From the NCBI GenBank assembly GCA_041906305.1, contig JAYRJL010000001.1, forward strand, positions 1,426,001 through 1,490,000: a stretch of DNA of 64,000 nt. Reading direction: 5' to 3'. Each line of letters opens with the position of its first letter. The first letter of the stretch is position 1. Source of the stretch: SHVZ01 sp041906305. Its GTDB lineage: Bacteria; Pseudomonadota; Alphaproteobacteria; SHVZ01. Positions 35,353 to 43,458 of this stretch are shown piece after piece. Made by a program: the position numbers and the translations under genes. The notes below the pieces were generated by a model. That model was not told the DNA's origin and ran no database searches. It saw only the letters and a list, made by a program, of their open reading frames with translations.

Positions 35353-36786
35353 TTACCTCCCTCCGTCCATGCCGCCACGGGCGGAGAGCGCGGCCACGAT
35401 CGGGGCCATGTTGGTTCCGAGCGATCCCTTGACGGTGACGACGTCGCCGGCGTGAACGGCGCCAGCGGCGATCGACGCCATCTCGGTGCTCGCCTGCGTG
35501 TGAGCCGCGACGATGCTCTTGGGCAGGGCGTCGGCGAGGTGACGCATCAGCGGGCCGACCAGGAACACCTGGTCGACATGGTTCGAGGTGATCGACGGCG
35601 CGAGGCCGGCATGGAGGCCGGGCCCGGCGTCGCCGAGCTCGCGCATGTCACCGAGGATCGCGATCCGCCGGCCGCCGGCCTTCGGCTGGACGCGGCCGAG
35701 AATGTCGAGCGCGCCGGCGACGGAGACCGGACTCGCGTTGTAGCTGTCGTCGATCAGCTCGAAGCTGCCGCCCGACGCGAGAGATACGGTCTGGCGAAGG
35801 CCGCGACCCTTGAGCACGGAGAGGCGCGTGAGCGCGGCCAGCGACGGCTCCAGCGGCAGACCGAGCGCCGCGATCGCGCCGAGCACGGCGAGGGTGTTCA
35901 TCGCCCAATGGCGACCGGGGACGGGCAGGCGGTAGACGAAGCGCCTGCCGAGGATCTCGGCGACGACGGTGGACTCGGACTCGCTCAGGCCCGCATCGAT
36001 CAGACGGGCTTCGGCCAGCGTGTGCGCGCCGAAGCCGACGATGCGGTCGGCGCCGTGGGCACGAGCTTTGGCGGCGAGCCGCTCGAAATGCGGGTTGTCC
36101 CGGTTGAGCACGGCGAAGGCGCCGGGGGCGAAGCCTTCGAAGACCTCGGCCTTGGCGTCGGCGATCGCTTCGACCGACGGAAAGAACTGCAGATGGACCG
36201 GCTCGACCGTGGTGACGATCGCGCCATGGGGGCGAGCGACGCGGGAGTTCGGGCCGATCTCGCCCGCGCGGTTCATGCCCATCTCGAGCACGGCGTAGAC
36301 GGCATCGGCCGGCATGCGCGCGAGCGCCAGCGGCGCACCGGTGGAGCTGTTGAGATTGCCGGCGCTGGCATAGGTGCTGCCATGGGCGGCGAGCGCCAGC
36401 TTCAGCGCCTCCTTGGTGCCGGTCTTGCCGACCGAGCCGGTGACCGCGATCACCTTCGGGCGGGCGCGGTCGCGGGCGCGCGCCGCCAGTGCCATCAGGC
36501 CCGCCATCGTGTCGGGGACGATCAGGAGCGGTCGTGCCGGGCGCTCGGCAGGAACCTCGTGGACCATTGCGGCGACGGCGCCGCGCTTGAAGGCGTCGGC
36601 GAGATAGGCGTGGCCGTCGGTCGTCTCGCCCTTGAGCGCCACGAACAGGTCACCTGAAGAGACGTTGCGGCTGTCGAGCGCGACGCCGGTCGCGACCCAC
36701 GGCGTGCCCTCGATGCGGCCGCCGGTCGCCTGGGCCGCTTCGGCCGAGGTCCACAGTGCCGGCATTTCCACCATGGCCACGCTCAT
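35353..36786 (-). CDS. murF: UDP-MurNAc-tripeptide--D-Ala-D-Ala ligase MurF
   Basis: A 477-residue Mur ligase completing the pentapeptide by adding D-Ala-D-Ala from Ddl. P-loop GSVGKTG (117-123), EMGMNRAGEIG in the central domain, SYNASPVSVAGAL in the substrate/metal region, and GDMRELG in the C-terminal domain. The ATG at 36786 overlaps the murE stop as ATGA (36783-36786). Two further in-frame ATGs, at MSVA-MVE-MP positions 5 and 8, are possible alternatives, but overlapped starts are the rule in this cluster. Confidence 0.97.
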   Translation of the reverse strand: MSVAMVEMPALWTSAEAAQATGGRIEGTPWVATGVALDSRNVSSGDLFVALKGETTDGHAYLADAFKRGAVAAMVHEVPAERPARPLLIVPDTMAGLMALAARARDRARPKVIAVTGSVGKTGTKEALKLALAAHGSTYASAGNLNSSTGAPLALARMPADAVYAVLEMGMNRAGEIGPNSRVARPHGAIVTTVEPVHLQFFPSVEAIADAKAEVFEGFAPGAFAVLNRDNPHFERLAAKARAHGADRIVGFGAHTLAEARLIDAGLSESESTVVAEILGRRFVYRLPVPGRHWAMNTLAVLGAIAALGLPLEPSLAALTRLSVLKGRGLRQTVSLASGGSFELIDDSYNASPVSVAGALDILGRVQPKAGGRRIAILGDMRELGDAGPGLHAGLAPSITSNHVDQVFLVGPLMRHLADALPKSIVAAHTQASTEMASIAAGAVHAGDVVTVKGSLGTNMAPIVAALSARGGMDGGR

Positions 36787-38261
36787 GCGAGCACTCCCGA
36801 GGTGCGCTCGACCTGGGCGACCGCTTCGCGGCTGACCGTGGCGTCGTCGAAGGGGATCGTGCGGGTGCCGACGATCTGTCCCTGCTCGTGGCCCTTGCCG
36901 GCGACGACCAGCGCATCTTCGGGCTCGAGGCCGAGGATCGCCTCGCGGATCGCGGTCGCGCGGTCGCCGATCTCGTGGGCGTCCGGGCAGCCGACCATGA
37001 CCTGGGCGCGGATCTTCGCCGGATCCTCGGTGCGCGGATTGTCGTCGGTGACGATGACGATGTCGGCGCGACGCCTGGCGGCCTCGCCCATCAGCGGCCT
37101 CTTGCCGGCATCGCGATCGCCGCCGGCGCCGAACACGACGGCGAGGCGACCGCTTACGTGCGGGCGCAGTGCGGCGAGCACCGTGTCGATGCCGTCGGGT
37201 GCGTGCGCGTAGTCGACGAAGATCTTGGCGCCGTTTTTTCGTTCGGCGACGAGCTGCAGGCGGCCGGGAACGCCTTCGAGACGGGCCAGGGCCACGGCAG
37301 CCTTGGCAAAGGGCGCGCCGCAGGCGACGACGAGGCCGAGTGCCACGATCGCGTTGCTTGCCTGGAAGGCGCCGAGCAGCGGCAGCCGGATCTCGACTGT
37401 GGCGCCGCCGTAGGTAAGGCGGAGCTTCTGGCCGGTGGCGTCCGGCAGGCGCAGCAGCAGCCTGATATCGGCACAGGCGGCGGCGCCAACCTTGAGCGTG
37501 CGAAGGCCGCGCTTCTTGGCGGCGATCTCGAGCTCGGCCGCCTCCTTGACGTCGGCGTTCAGCACCGCCGTGCCGCCATCGACCAGGATCCGCTCGAACA
37601 GGATCCGCTTGGAGGCGAGATAGGCCTCCATCGTTCCGTGATAGTCGAGGTGGTCGCGCGTCAGGTTGGTGAAGGCGCCGGCCTTGACCTTCAGCCCGTC
37701 GAGGCGACCCTGGTCGAGGCCGTGGCTCGACGCCTCGACCGCCAGATGGGTGACGCCGGCGTCGGCCAGCTCGGACAGCGTCTCGTGCAGCTTGATCGGA
37801 TCCGGCGTGGTCAGCGACGGCCGCGTCGGCTTGCCCGGAACGATGACGCCGAGCGTGCCGATCGAGGCGGCCCTGGACCCGAGCAGGGACCACAGCTGGC
37901 GCGTGAAGTCGGCGACCGAGGATTTGCCGTTGGTGCCGGTGACCGCGGCGACCGTATCGGGCTGCCGGCCGTAGAAGCGGGCGGCGATATGGGCGAGGCG
38001 CCGGCGGGGCGCCGGATCGGTGATCAGAGCTACGCGATCGGCGCCGACCGGAAGCCGGGTGCCTTCCGGCGCGAGCACGGCGACGGCGCCCGATGCCACC
38101 GCCTGCTCGACAAAGGCGCGACCGTCGACGCGCGTGCCGGGGATCGCCGCGAACAGGAATCCCGGGCCGACGCAACGGGAGTCGGACGAGAGGCCGATCA
38201 CCGGCATCTCGGCAAAACGGGCAAGGGCCGGATCCGGCCCGATGAGGTCAACGAGCCGCAA
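36783..38261 (-). CDS. murE: UDP-MurNAc-tripeptide synthetase MurE (meso-DAP type), TTG start
   Basis: A 492-residue Mur ligase adding meso-diaminopimelate. P-loop GTNGKSS (109-115); the four-residue DNPR (in VTDDNPRTEDP) is the mark of DAP-adding rather than lysine-adding enzymes. No ATG fits the conserved N-terminus (MRLVDLIGPDPALAR). The TTG at 38261 lies 7-8 bases after a strong AAAGGAGAAG ribosome site that is itself inside ftsI; murE therefore overlaps ftsI by 14 bases. The stop overlaps murF by 4 bases. Confidence 0.95.
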   Translation of the reverse strand: MRLVDLIGPDPALARFAEMPVIGLSSDSRCVGPGFLFAAIPGTRVDGRAFVEQAVASGAVAVLAPEGTRLPVGADRVALITDPAPRRRLAHIAARFYGRQPDTVAAVTGTNGKSSVADFTRQLWSLLGSRAASIGTLGVIVPGKPTRPSLTTPDPIKLHETLSELADAGVTHLAVEASSHGLDQGRLDGLKVKAGAFTNLTRDHLDYHGTMEAYLASKRILFERILVDGGTAVLNADVKEAAELEIAAKKRGLRTLKVGAAACADIRLLLRLPDATGQKLRLTYGGATVEIRLPLLGAFQASNAIVALGLVVACGAPFAKAAVALARLEGVPGRLQLVAERKNGAKIFVDYAHAPDGIDTVLAALRPHVSGRLAVVFGAGGDRDAGKRPLMGEAARRRADIVIVTDDNPRTEDPAKIRAQVMVGCPDAHEIGDRATAIREAILGLEPEDALVVAGKGHEQGQIVGTRTIPFDDATVSREAVAQVERTSGVLA

Positions 38262-40005
38262 CGCTCTTCTCCTTTGGCTGCGGCTGGGAGTCGACCATGA
38301 GAAGGCGGCGGATTTCAGGCGTCTCGTCGACGGGCGGGAGGCCGACCAGCGGCCCCATGCGCTGGACGACCCGCTGCACGACCGGGGCTGCGACCCAGCC
38401 GCCGGTGGCGAAGCCGAAGGTCTTCTTGGTGCCCTTCGGCTCGTCGACCATGACGAGGACGACGTAGCGCGGATCCTGGATCGGGAACGCACCGACGAAG
38501 GACGAGAGGCGTGCGCTCTTCTTGTAGCCGCCGCGGCTCACCTTCTCGGCGGTGCCGGTCTTGCCGCCGATCCAGTAGCCGGGCGCTTCGGCCTTCTTGC
38601 CGGTACCGTCCTCTACGACCAGGCGCATGAGGCGGCGCATGTTCTCCGAGGTCGAAGCCTTCAGCACCTGCTTGCCGGGGATCGGCTCGTCCGCCTTGCG
38701 CTTGAGCAGCGTCGGCGGATGCAGGACACCGCCGTTGACCACGGTGGCGACGCCGGACGCGAGATGGATCGGCGTGACCGACAGGCCGTGACCGAAGGCG
38801 ATCGTCATCACGTTGATCGGGCGCCAGTCGCGCGGATACTTGGGCTTGCCGAGCTCCGGCAGCTCGAGCTGCAGCGGATCGAGCATGCCGAGCTTCTTCA
38901 TGAAGGCCTTCTGGCCTTCGGCGCCGACCTCGAGCGCGATCTTTGCCGCACCGATGTTGGAGGAGTACTTGAAGACCTCAGGCACGGTGAGCCAGCGCTT
39001 CTGCGCATGATCGTCGTTGATCGCGAACCGCGAGATGCGGATCGGCTCGCGCGCATCGAACGACGATCGCATCGTCGCGGTCCCGGCGTCGAGCGCCATC
39101 GCCAGCGCGAAGGTCTTGAACGTCGACCCCATCTCGTAGAGGCCGAGCGTGTTGCGGTTGAAGCGGTTGTCGGCCGGGGCAGAGCCGGGTGCGTTCGGAT
39201 CGAAGTCCGGCAGCGACACCATCGCCAGGATCTCGCCGGTGCGCACGTCCATGACCAGGCCGCCGCCGCCGATGGCGCTGAACTCGGTGATCGCGGCCTG
39301 CAGCTCCTGGCGGACGATGTGCTGAAGGCGGAGATCGATCGAGAGCTCGACCGGTGTCTGGCTGCCCTTGATCCTGGATTCGATCGCCTGCTCGACGCCG
39401 CCCAGGCCCTTGCCGTCGACGTCGGCGAAGCCCACGAGATGGCCCATCAGCGCGCCGTGCGGATAGATCCGCTTGTCCTCGCGCTGGAAGTAGAAGCCGG
39501 GGACGCCGAGGCGGTTGATCTCGTACTGCTGGCGCGGGGTCAGGTTGCGCTTGATCCAGACGAAGCTGCGGCCTTCGGCCGAAAGGCGCGCTTCCAGGTT
39601 CTCGCCCTTGATCTCGGGCAGCACCGTCAGGAGCTTCGCCACCGCTTCGCGCGCATCGAGAATGTCGCGCGGATCGGCATAGAGCGAGGCAGTCGGCACG
39701 CTGGTCGCGATCAGTGTCCCGGTGCGGTCGACGATGTCGGCACGATCGGCCGCATAGCCTGCGGAGTCGTTCGCGCGCGGCAGCTCGAACTCGCGCGCAT
39801 CGTGTGCCGGCTTCGAGAGCGCAAGATCGACGAGGCGCATGCCGATGACGGCGAAGGCGATGGCGAAAACGCCGGCGGCCAGCGTCAGCCGGCCGCGGCT
39901 CGACTCGATCACTTGCTTCGCCGCCCCCTCCAGGCGCACGGCCCGGCTCGGTGGCGGAGCCACCGGCGGGGGAACGCGCGGACGGAAGGCGGTGAGAGTG
40001 GTCAT
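38248..40005 (-). CDS. ftsI: Septal transpeptidase FtsI (PBP3)
   Basis: A 585-residue class B penicillin-binding protein that cross-links septal murein. A short cytoplasmic tail and one helix (about 40-60) precede the pedestal domain (from about 70) and the transpeptidase domain. Active-site motifs: S294-TFK (GSTFKTF), S347-S-N and K481-TG (GGKTGTAEK). The N-terminal tail is Pro-rich, as in many alphaproteobacteria. The gene starts 10 bases after the ftsL stop and overlaps murE by 14 bases. Confidence 0.97.
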   Translation of the reverse strand: MTTLTAFRPRVPPPVAPPPSRAVRLEGAAKQVIESSRGRLTLAAGVFAIAFAVIGMRLVDLALSKPAHDAREFELPRANDSAGYAADRADIVDRTGTLIATSVPTASLYADPRDILDAREAVAKLLTVLPEIKGENLEARLSAEGRSFVWIKRNLTPRQQYEINRLGVPGFYFQREDKRIYPHGALMGHLVGFADVDGKGLGGVEQAIESRIKGSQTPVELSIDLRLQHIVRQELQAAITEFSAIGGGGLVMDVRTGEILAMVSLPDFDPNAPGSAPADNRFNRNTLGLYEMGSTFKTFALAMALDAGTATMRSSFDAREPIRISRFAINDDHAQKRWLTVPEVFKYSSNIGAAKIALEVGAEGQKAFMKKLGMLDPLQLELPELGKPKYPRDWRPINVMTIAFGHGLSVTPIHLASGVATVVNGGVLHPPTLLKRKADEPIPGKQVLKASTSENMRRLMRLVVEDGTGKKAEAPGYWIGGKTGTAEKVSRGGYKKSARLSSFVGAFPIQDPRYVVLVMVDEPKGTKKTFGFATGGWVAAPVVQRVVQRMGPLVGLPPVDETPEIRRLLMVDSQPQPKEKSVAAR

Positions 40006-40015
40006 GTCCCTCCGC

Positions 40016-40534
40016 TCAGCGCTGAGCGGTCGCGAGAAGAGCTCCGTCGACGATCACGACCACGTCGCGTCCGCCGGACTTCACCTGGCGGAGCTGCGCG
40101 GTATCAACCGTGCCGAGAGAACGCTTGGCTTCGACGACCTGCGGCTTCGGCGCCACCTGCGGCTTCGCGGCGGGCTTTGCCGCCGCCGCGGTCGCGACCT
40201 TCACGACCGGGGCGTTCGCGGCATCGGCATCGGCGACGACCGGGACCAGCGACTTCTCGGGGATTGCCGCGACCTTGCCGAACTGGGTCGGCTCGACCGG
40301 GTTGAGCTCGAGGTGCCGCTTGGAGAGATCGGCGAGCCGGTCCGGCCGGTTGAGGAAGGCCCACTCCGCATTGAGGACGTGGATCGCCTCCTGCTCCTGC
40401 TGGATCTGGCGGTTGAGGCGAACGAGCCGCTCCTCCTTCGCCTGGACCTCGTATTTGAGCTGATAGAGGCCGCAGCCGATCAGGATGGCGGCGATCAGCC
40501 AGAGCAGGGTTGAGCGACGGATCATCGGCGTCAC
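40016..40534 (-). CDS. ftsL: Cell division protein FtsL
   Basis: A 172-residue bitopic protein with a short cytoplasmic end, one helix (about 8-26) and a periplasmic leucine-zipper coiled coil (about 30-60, YEVQAKEERLVRLNRQIQQ). FtsL forms a trimer with FtsB and FtsQ. The C-terminal half is an Ala/Pro/Lys-rich, probably disordered extension, as in other alphaproteobacteria. The start is a GTG at 40534 overlapping the rsmH stop (GTGA); an ATG at 40525 is the alternative. Between rsmH and ftsI, the standard ftsL slot. Confidence 0.9.
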   Translation of the reverse strand: MTPMIRRSTLLWLIAAILIGCGLYQLKYEVQAKEERLVRLNRQIQQEQEAIHVLNAEWAFLNRPDRLADLSKRHLELNPVEPTQFGKVAAIPEKSLVPVVADADAANAPVVKVATAAAAKPAAKPQVAPKPQVVEAKRSLGTVDTAQLRQVKSGGRDVVVIVDGALLATAQR

Positions 40535-41475
40535 CTCGAGGGATGTGCCGCGGGCGCTTCAGTGCGCTCGGCGGCACGCAGGCGGGCCGACCGGGCCCTC
40601 GGATTGCGATCGATCTCGGCCGGAGACGGCGTCACCGGCTTGCGCGACAGGAGACGGAATGTCGGCGCGGCCTCGCTGCCGGTATCGGGCAGGTGGCGCG
40701 ACGGCCGGGGACCGGCGCCCGAGCGAGATTGCAGAAACGCCTTCACGCGGCGGTCTTCGAGAGAGTGGAAGGAGACGGCGGCAAGCCGGCCGCCCGGCGC
40801 GAGCAGCGTCTCGGCGGCGGCAAGGCCGCGGTCGAGCTCGCCGAGTTCGTCGTTCACGGCGAGGCGCAGCGCCTGGAAGGTGCGGGTCGCGGGATCGATG
40901 CCGTCGCCGGAACGGGGAACCGCGCGGCGGACCACGGCCGCCAGCTCGGCCGTCGTGGCGAGCGGCCGCGCCGCGACGATCGCGCGGGCGACGCGGCGCG
41001 CATGCCGCTCTTCGCCGAGATCGGCGATCAGGTCGGCAAGCTCGCCTTCGGAAAGCGTGTTGACCAGATCGGCCGCGGAGGGGCCGGCCTTCTCCATCCG
41101 CATGTCGAGGGGACCTTCGGCGCGGAACGAGAAGCCGCGGTCGGCCTGATCGAGCTGCGGCGAGGAGACGCCGAGATCGAGGGCGACGCCGTCGACGCGG
41201 TCGATGCCGTCGGCACGCGCGACCTCGGCCATGTCGCCGAAGCGGGCCTGACGCAGAGTGAGGCGGCCGGGAAACCGCGCGGCGAGGTCGGCGCCCCGGG
41301 CGACCGCGTCGGGATCGCGATCGATGCCGAGGACGCGGCAATCCGCCGATTCGAGGAGTGCGCGAGAGTATCCGCCGAGCCCGAAGGTGCCGTCGACATA
41401 GGTGCCGCCGTCCTTGGGTGCCAGCACTTCCAGGACCTCATCGAGGAGCACGGGGATGTGCGCGGGACCGGTCAT
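40531..41475 (-). CDS. rsmH: 16S rRNA m4C1402 methyltransferase RsmH (MraW)
   Basis: A 314-residue SAM-dependent methyltransferase that methylates the base amine of C1402 in 16S rRNA. Motif I is TYVDGTFGLGGYSRALL (25-41); VLGIDRDPDAV forms the next strand; DLGVSSPQLDQADRGFSFRAEG is the family hallmark; SFHSLEDRRVKAF is near the C-terminus. The ATG at 41475 overlaps the mraZ stop (ATGA). The C-terminal tail (about 285-314) is basic. Confidence 0.97.
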   Translation of the reverse strand: MTGPAHIPVLLDEVLEVLAPKDGGTYVDGTFGLGGYSRALLESADCRVLGIDRDPDAVARGADLAARFPGRLTLRQARFGDMAEVARADGIDRVDGVALDLGVSSPQLDQADRGFSFRAEGPLDMRMEKAGPSAADLVNTLSEGELADLIADLGEERHARRVARAIVAARPLATTAELAAVVRRAVPRSGDGIDPATRTFQALRLAVNDELGELDRGLAAAETLLAPGGRLAAVSFHSLEDRRVKAFLQSRSGAGPRPSRHLPDTGSEAAPTFRLLSRKPVTPSPAEIDRNPRARSARLRAAERTEAPAAHPSR

Positions 41476-41936
41476 TTGCCGTTCCCCTCCGGCCGCGCCG
41501 TCGGCAGCGTCGTCCGTTGAATGCGGATGCGGTCGCGGGCCTCCGACAAATGCCGGTCGAGCGCCTGCGGTTCCCAGATCTGAAACGTGCTGCCGTAACC
41601 GGCGAACACCGCCAGCTCGCTGATGCTGGCGTGACCGAGAAGATCTTCCGGAAGCATCACGCGCCCTTCGGGATCGAAGGCCAGCTGGTGAGACACCGCG
41701 AAGATGCTGCCGAGGTCGTCGCGTTCGTCCGAGAACTGGTCGAGGCGGTCATGGCCCTCGACCATCTTCGCCATGCGGTCGAAGCCGCAGCCTTCAAGCG
41801 CGGGGAGCTTGGGGTGCGGATAGACCACGATGCCGGCAAAGGACTGATCGGAAAGGGCCGCGCGGAAGGGCGCGGGGACCGAAATGCGGCCCTTTTTGTC
41901 GATCTTGTTCACGAACCGGGACAGGAAAAGTCCCAT
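41472..41936 (-). CDS. mraZ: Transcriptional regulator MraZ
   Basis: A 154-residue DNA-binding protein with two AbrB-like halves: NKIDKKGRISVPAPFRAAL (residues 9-27) and the second copy AFDPEGRVMLPEDLLGHA (about 87-104). It represses its own cluster in enterobacteria by binding TGGG direct repeats. The ATG at 41936 opens the usual MGLFLSRFVNKID N-terminus; an upstream ATG at 41972 exists without family similarity. A five-copy TGGG array stands 75 bases upstream, so autoregulation is likely. First gene of the mraZ-ftsZ cluster, next to rnpB. Confidence 0.94.
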   Translation of the reverse strand: MGLFLSRFVNKIDKKGRISVPAPFRAALSDQSFAGIVVYPHPKLPALEGCGFDRMAKMVEGHDRLDQFSDERDDLGSIFAVSHQLAFDPEGRVMLPEDLLGHASISELAVFAGYGSTFQIWEPQALDRHLSEARDRIRIQRTTLPTARPEGNGK

Positions 41937-42010
41937 CGGTACCCCCGCCGGTCCGGCCGGACCGGCTTTCATCCCGGATCAGGCCGACCGACCCCGCGTC
42001 GAGGCCCGTC

Positions 42011-42054
42011 TGGGATGGATTGGGATACCATGGGATTATATGGGCGTCAATGGG
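42011..42054. promoter_or_regulatory. Predicted MraZ operator: five TGGG repeats every 10 bases
   Basis: TGGG occurs at exactly 42011, 42021, 42031, 42041 and 42051 on the plus strand, four of them as TGGGA, with six-base spacers between the tetramers; a further TGGGA is at 42072. MraZ in E. coli binds TGGGN repeats separated by five bases near the mra promoter, so this is the expected site. Each box falls on the same DNA face. On the strand of mraZ transcription a perfect TATAAT (42040 to 42035) lies between the third and fourth boxes, so bound MraZ would block it. No good -35 box is spaced for it. A TTGACT (42084 to 42079) is 38 bases away, too far to pair with it. The rest of 41937-42228 is AT-rich and holds no gene. 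Confidence 0.8.
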
Positions 42055-42180
42055 ATGACCTAGTAACTCCATGGGAGAAGTCAATAATTTCAGGCAGATC
42101 CCAGAGATTGCGTGGATGCGCGAACAAGAACCGAGAGCTTCGATTTAGTTCTATGGAAGATTTTGTTTTGTTCTTTAAAT

Positions 42181-42208
42181 GTTCCAAATTCTCCCGCAGG
42201 AATGGAAC
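42181..42208 (-). terminator. Weak hairpin after rnpB, candidate terminator
   Basis: GTTCCA (42181-42186) can pair with TGGAAC (42203-42208), with partial pairing inside. It lies about 20 bases beyond the rnpB 3' end in the direction of transcription. The following sequence (ATTTAAAGAACAAAAC) has no T run, so it may only mark a processing or pausing site. Confidence 0.3.
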
Positions 42209-42228
42209 GGCGAAACCGGACATGAAAC

Positions 42229-42621
42229 GGGTCAGACGGCCTGTAAGCCGGGTTCTGTCCTCAGGCCTCGCAGCCCGATGGACGGCCATTCATCTGGGAC
42301 GCCCGTTGCCGGGCGCCTCGCGCGACCAACCCGGACGATGGCGCGGAAATGCGCCCCTCGGCGGCGTTTCGGCCCCGAGCGATCGTCCCTATTCGGTCTT
42401 GCTCCCGGTGGGGTTTGCCGTGCCGGTCCTGTCGCCAGGACCGCGGTGCGCTCTTACCGCCCCGTTTCACCCTTACCGGCGCGAACGCCGGCGGTCTGTT
42501 CTCTGTGGCACTTTCCCTGGGGTCGCCCCCGCCGGACGTTATCCGGCACCGTATTCCCGTGGAGCCCGGACTTTCCTCCCGGCGCCCGAAGGCGACGAGC
42601 GGCCGTCCAACCGTCTGACCC
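42229..42621 (-). ncRNA. rnpB: RNase P RNA (A-type)
   Basis: The catalytic RNA that trims 5' leaders from tRNA precursors, about 393 bases, minus strand. Recognised by universal elements: GAGGAAAGTCCGGGCTCC near the 5' end, ACAGAGAA and GGTAAGGGTGAAA in the centre, and GACAGAACCCGGCTTACAG near the 3' end. The first and last 11 bases form a perfect P1 helix, GGGTCAGACGG with CCGTCTGACCC (42611-42621 with 42229-42239), which sets the ends. Long protein frames across this stretch are therefore spurious. A promoter stands at the right distance upstream. Confidence 0.97.
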
Positions 42622-42629
42622 AGGCTGAC

Positions 42630-42658
42630 CCATAAGTTCCGGACGGGAGTTCCGTCAA
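42630..42658 (-). promoter_or_regulatory. rnpB promoter
   Basis: On the minus strand TTGACG (42658 to 42653), 17 bases, then TTATGG (42635 to 42630). Eight bases later comes the G that opens the P1 helix of RNase P RNA (42621), the expected +1. It begins just past the stop of the Crp/Fnr gene. Confidence 0.75.
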
Positions 42659-42664
42659 GGACCG

Positions 42665-43393
42665 TCAGCCCGCCTGGGCGTCGTCTTCCATGAAGTCTTC
42701 GAGGCCCTCGATATCGATCAGCTCGAGCGACCGGCTGCCGCGGGCCACGAGCTTGCGCTTCTCAAGCTCGCCCAGCGTGCGGGCGACCGTCTCGCGCGTG
42801 GTGCCGGCCGACGCGGCGATCTCGCTTTGGGTCGGGGCAGGCTGCAGCTTTATGCGGGCGAGGTTGCCGCTGGTGCGGCCCCGCCCCGCCAGCCTCAGCA
42901 ACTCGTGCACGATACGGCCGGCGGCGGTCAGGCTGCGAAGGTCATGGACCCGGACATTGGTCCCCCGGATCGCCCGCGCCATCGCCTTCAGGAGGTTGAG
43001 GGCCAGCGAGGGAGTCTCGCGCAGGAGCAAGATGAAGTCCTGCCCCGGCAGGCTCGCGGTCACGGTGTCGGTGACGGCAATGACGCTGGCCGAGCGCGGG
43101 CCGCCGTCGATCGCCGCCATCTCGCCGACATGGCCGCCGGGCGTGATCTCGGCGAAGCCGATCTCGCGGCCGGTCGAGGTGAACTGGACCACCCGGAGGC
43201 GTCCGCAGCGGACGAAGAGCACCTCGTGGCTGTCGTCGTCCTGGTTCAGGATGGTTGCGCCCTTGGCGTGATACTTCCAGGCGCAGCGCTGCTCTATCCG
43301 GCGGATCGCGTCGGCGGAGATGCCTTTCAGCAACTCGATCGTCGCCAGCGATTTGTCGAACCCGCCCGATTTTAGGTAGGTCTCGGCGTCCAT
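42665..43393 (-). CDS. Crp/Fnr family transcriptional regulator
   Basis: A 242-residue regulator. The N-terminal cyclic-nucleotide-type beta roll (about 25-140) contains GGHVGEMAAIDGGPRSASVIA, the Gly-Glu and Arg-Ser positions used to bind cAMP-like ligands in CRP; a C-helix follows (about 140-165), and an HTH (about 187-215, TQSEIAASAGTTRETVARTLGELEKR). No cluster of N-terminal Cys residues, so it is not an Fnr oxygen sensor. Whether it binds a nucleotide is not certain. Single gene; start at ATG 43393. Its stop lies next to the rnpB promoter. Confidence 0.9.
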   Translation of the reverse strand: MDAETYLKSGGFDKSLATIELLKGISADAIRRIEQRCAWKYHAKGATILNQDDDSHEVLFVRCGRLRVVQFTSTGREIGFAEITPGGHVGEMAAIDGGPRSASVIAVTDTVTASLPGQDFILLLRETPSLALNLLKAMARAIRGTNVRVHDLRSLTAAGRIVHELLRLAGRGRTSGNLARIKLQPAPTQSEIAASAGTTRETVARTLGELEKRKLVARGSRSLELIDIEGLEDFMEDDAQAG

Positions 43394-43458
43394 TTTTTGG
43401 GCCCCCTTGGCAGCCGATGATGGCGTATCGCCCTCGGCCGTGTCTACCAGCGGCCCCG

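Noticed and set aside
34117..40305. Long plus-strand frames antisense to murD-ftsI
   Set aside because: They lie opposite well-defined murein genes and have the Arg/Asp/His-rich composition of GC-rich shadow frames.
42011..42076. CRISPR or tandem-repeat array
   Set aside because: The repeated unit is only four to five bases in a 10-base period with unrelated spacers; that fits a protein operator, not CRISPR.
42179..42635. Long protein-coding frames across 42.2-42.6 kb
   Set aside because: The stretch is RNase P RNA with all universal elements and a perfect P1 helix; frames in GC-rich structured RNA are accidental.
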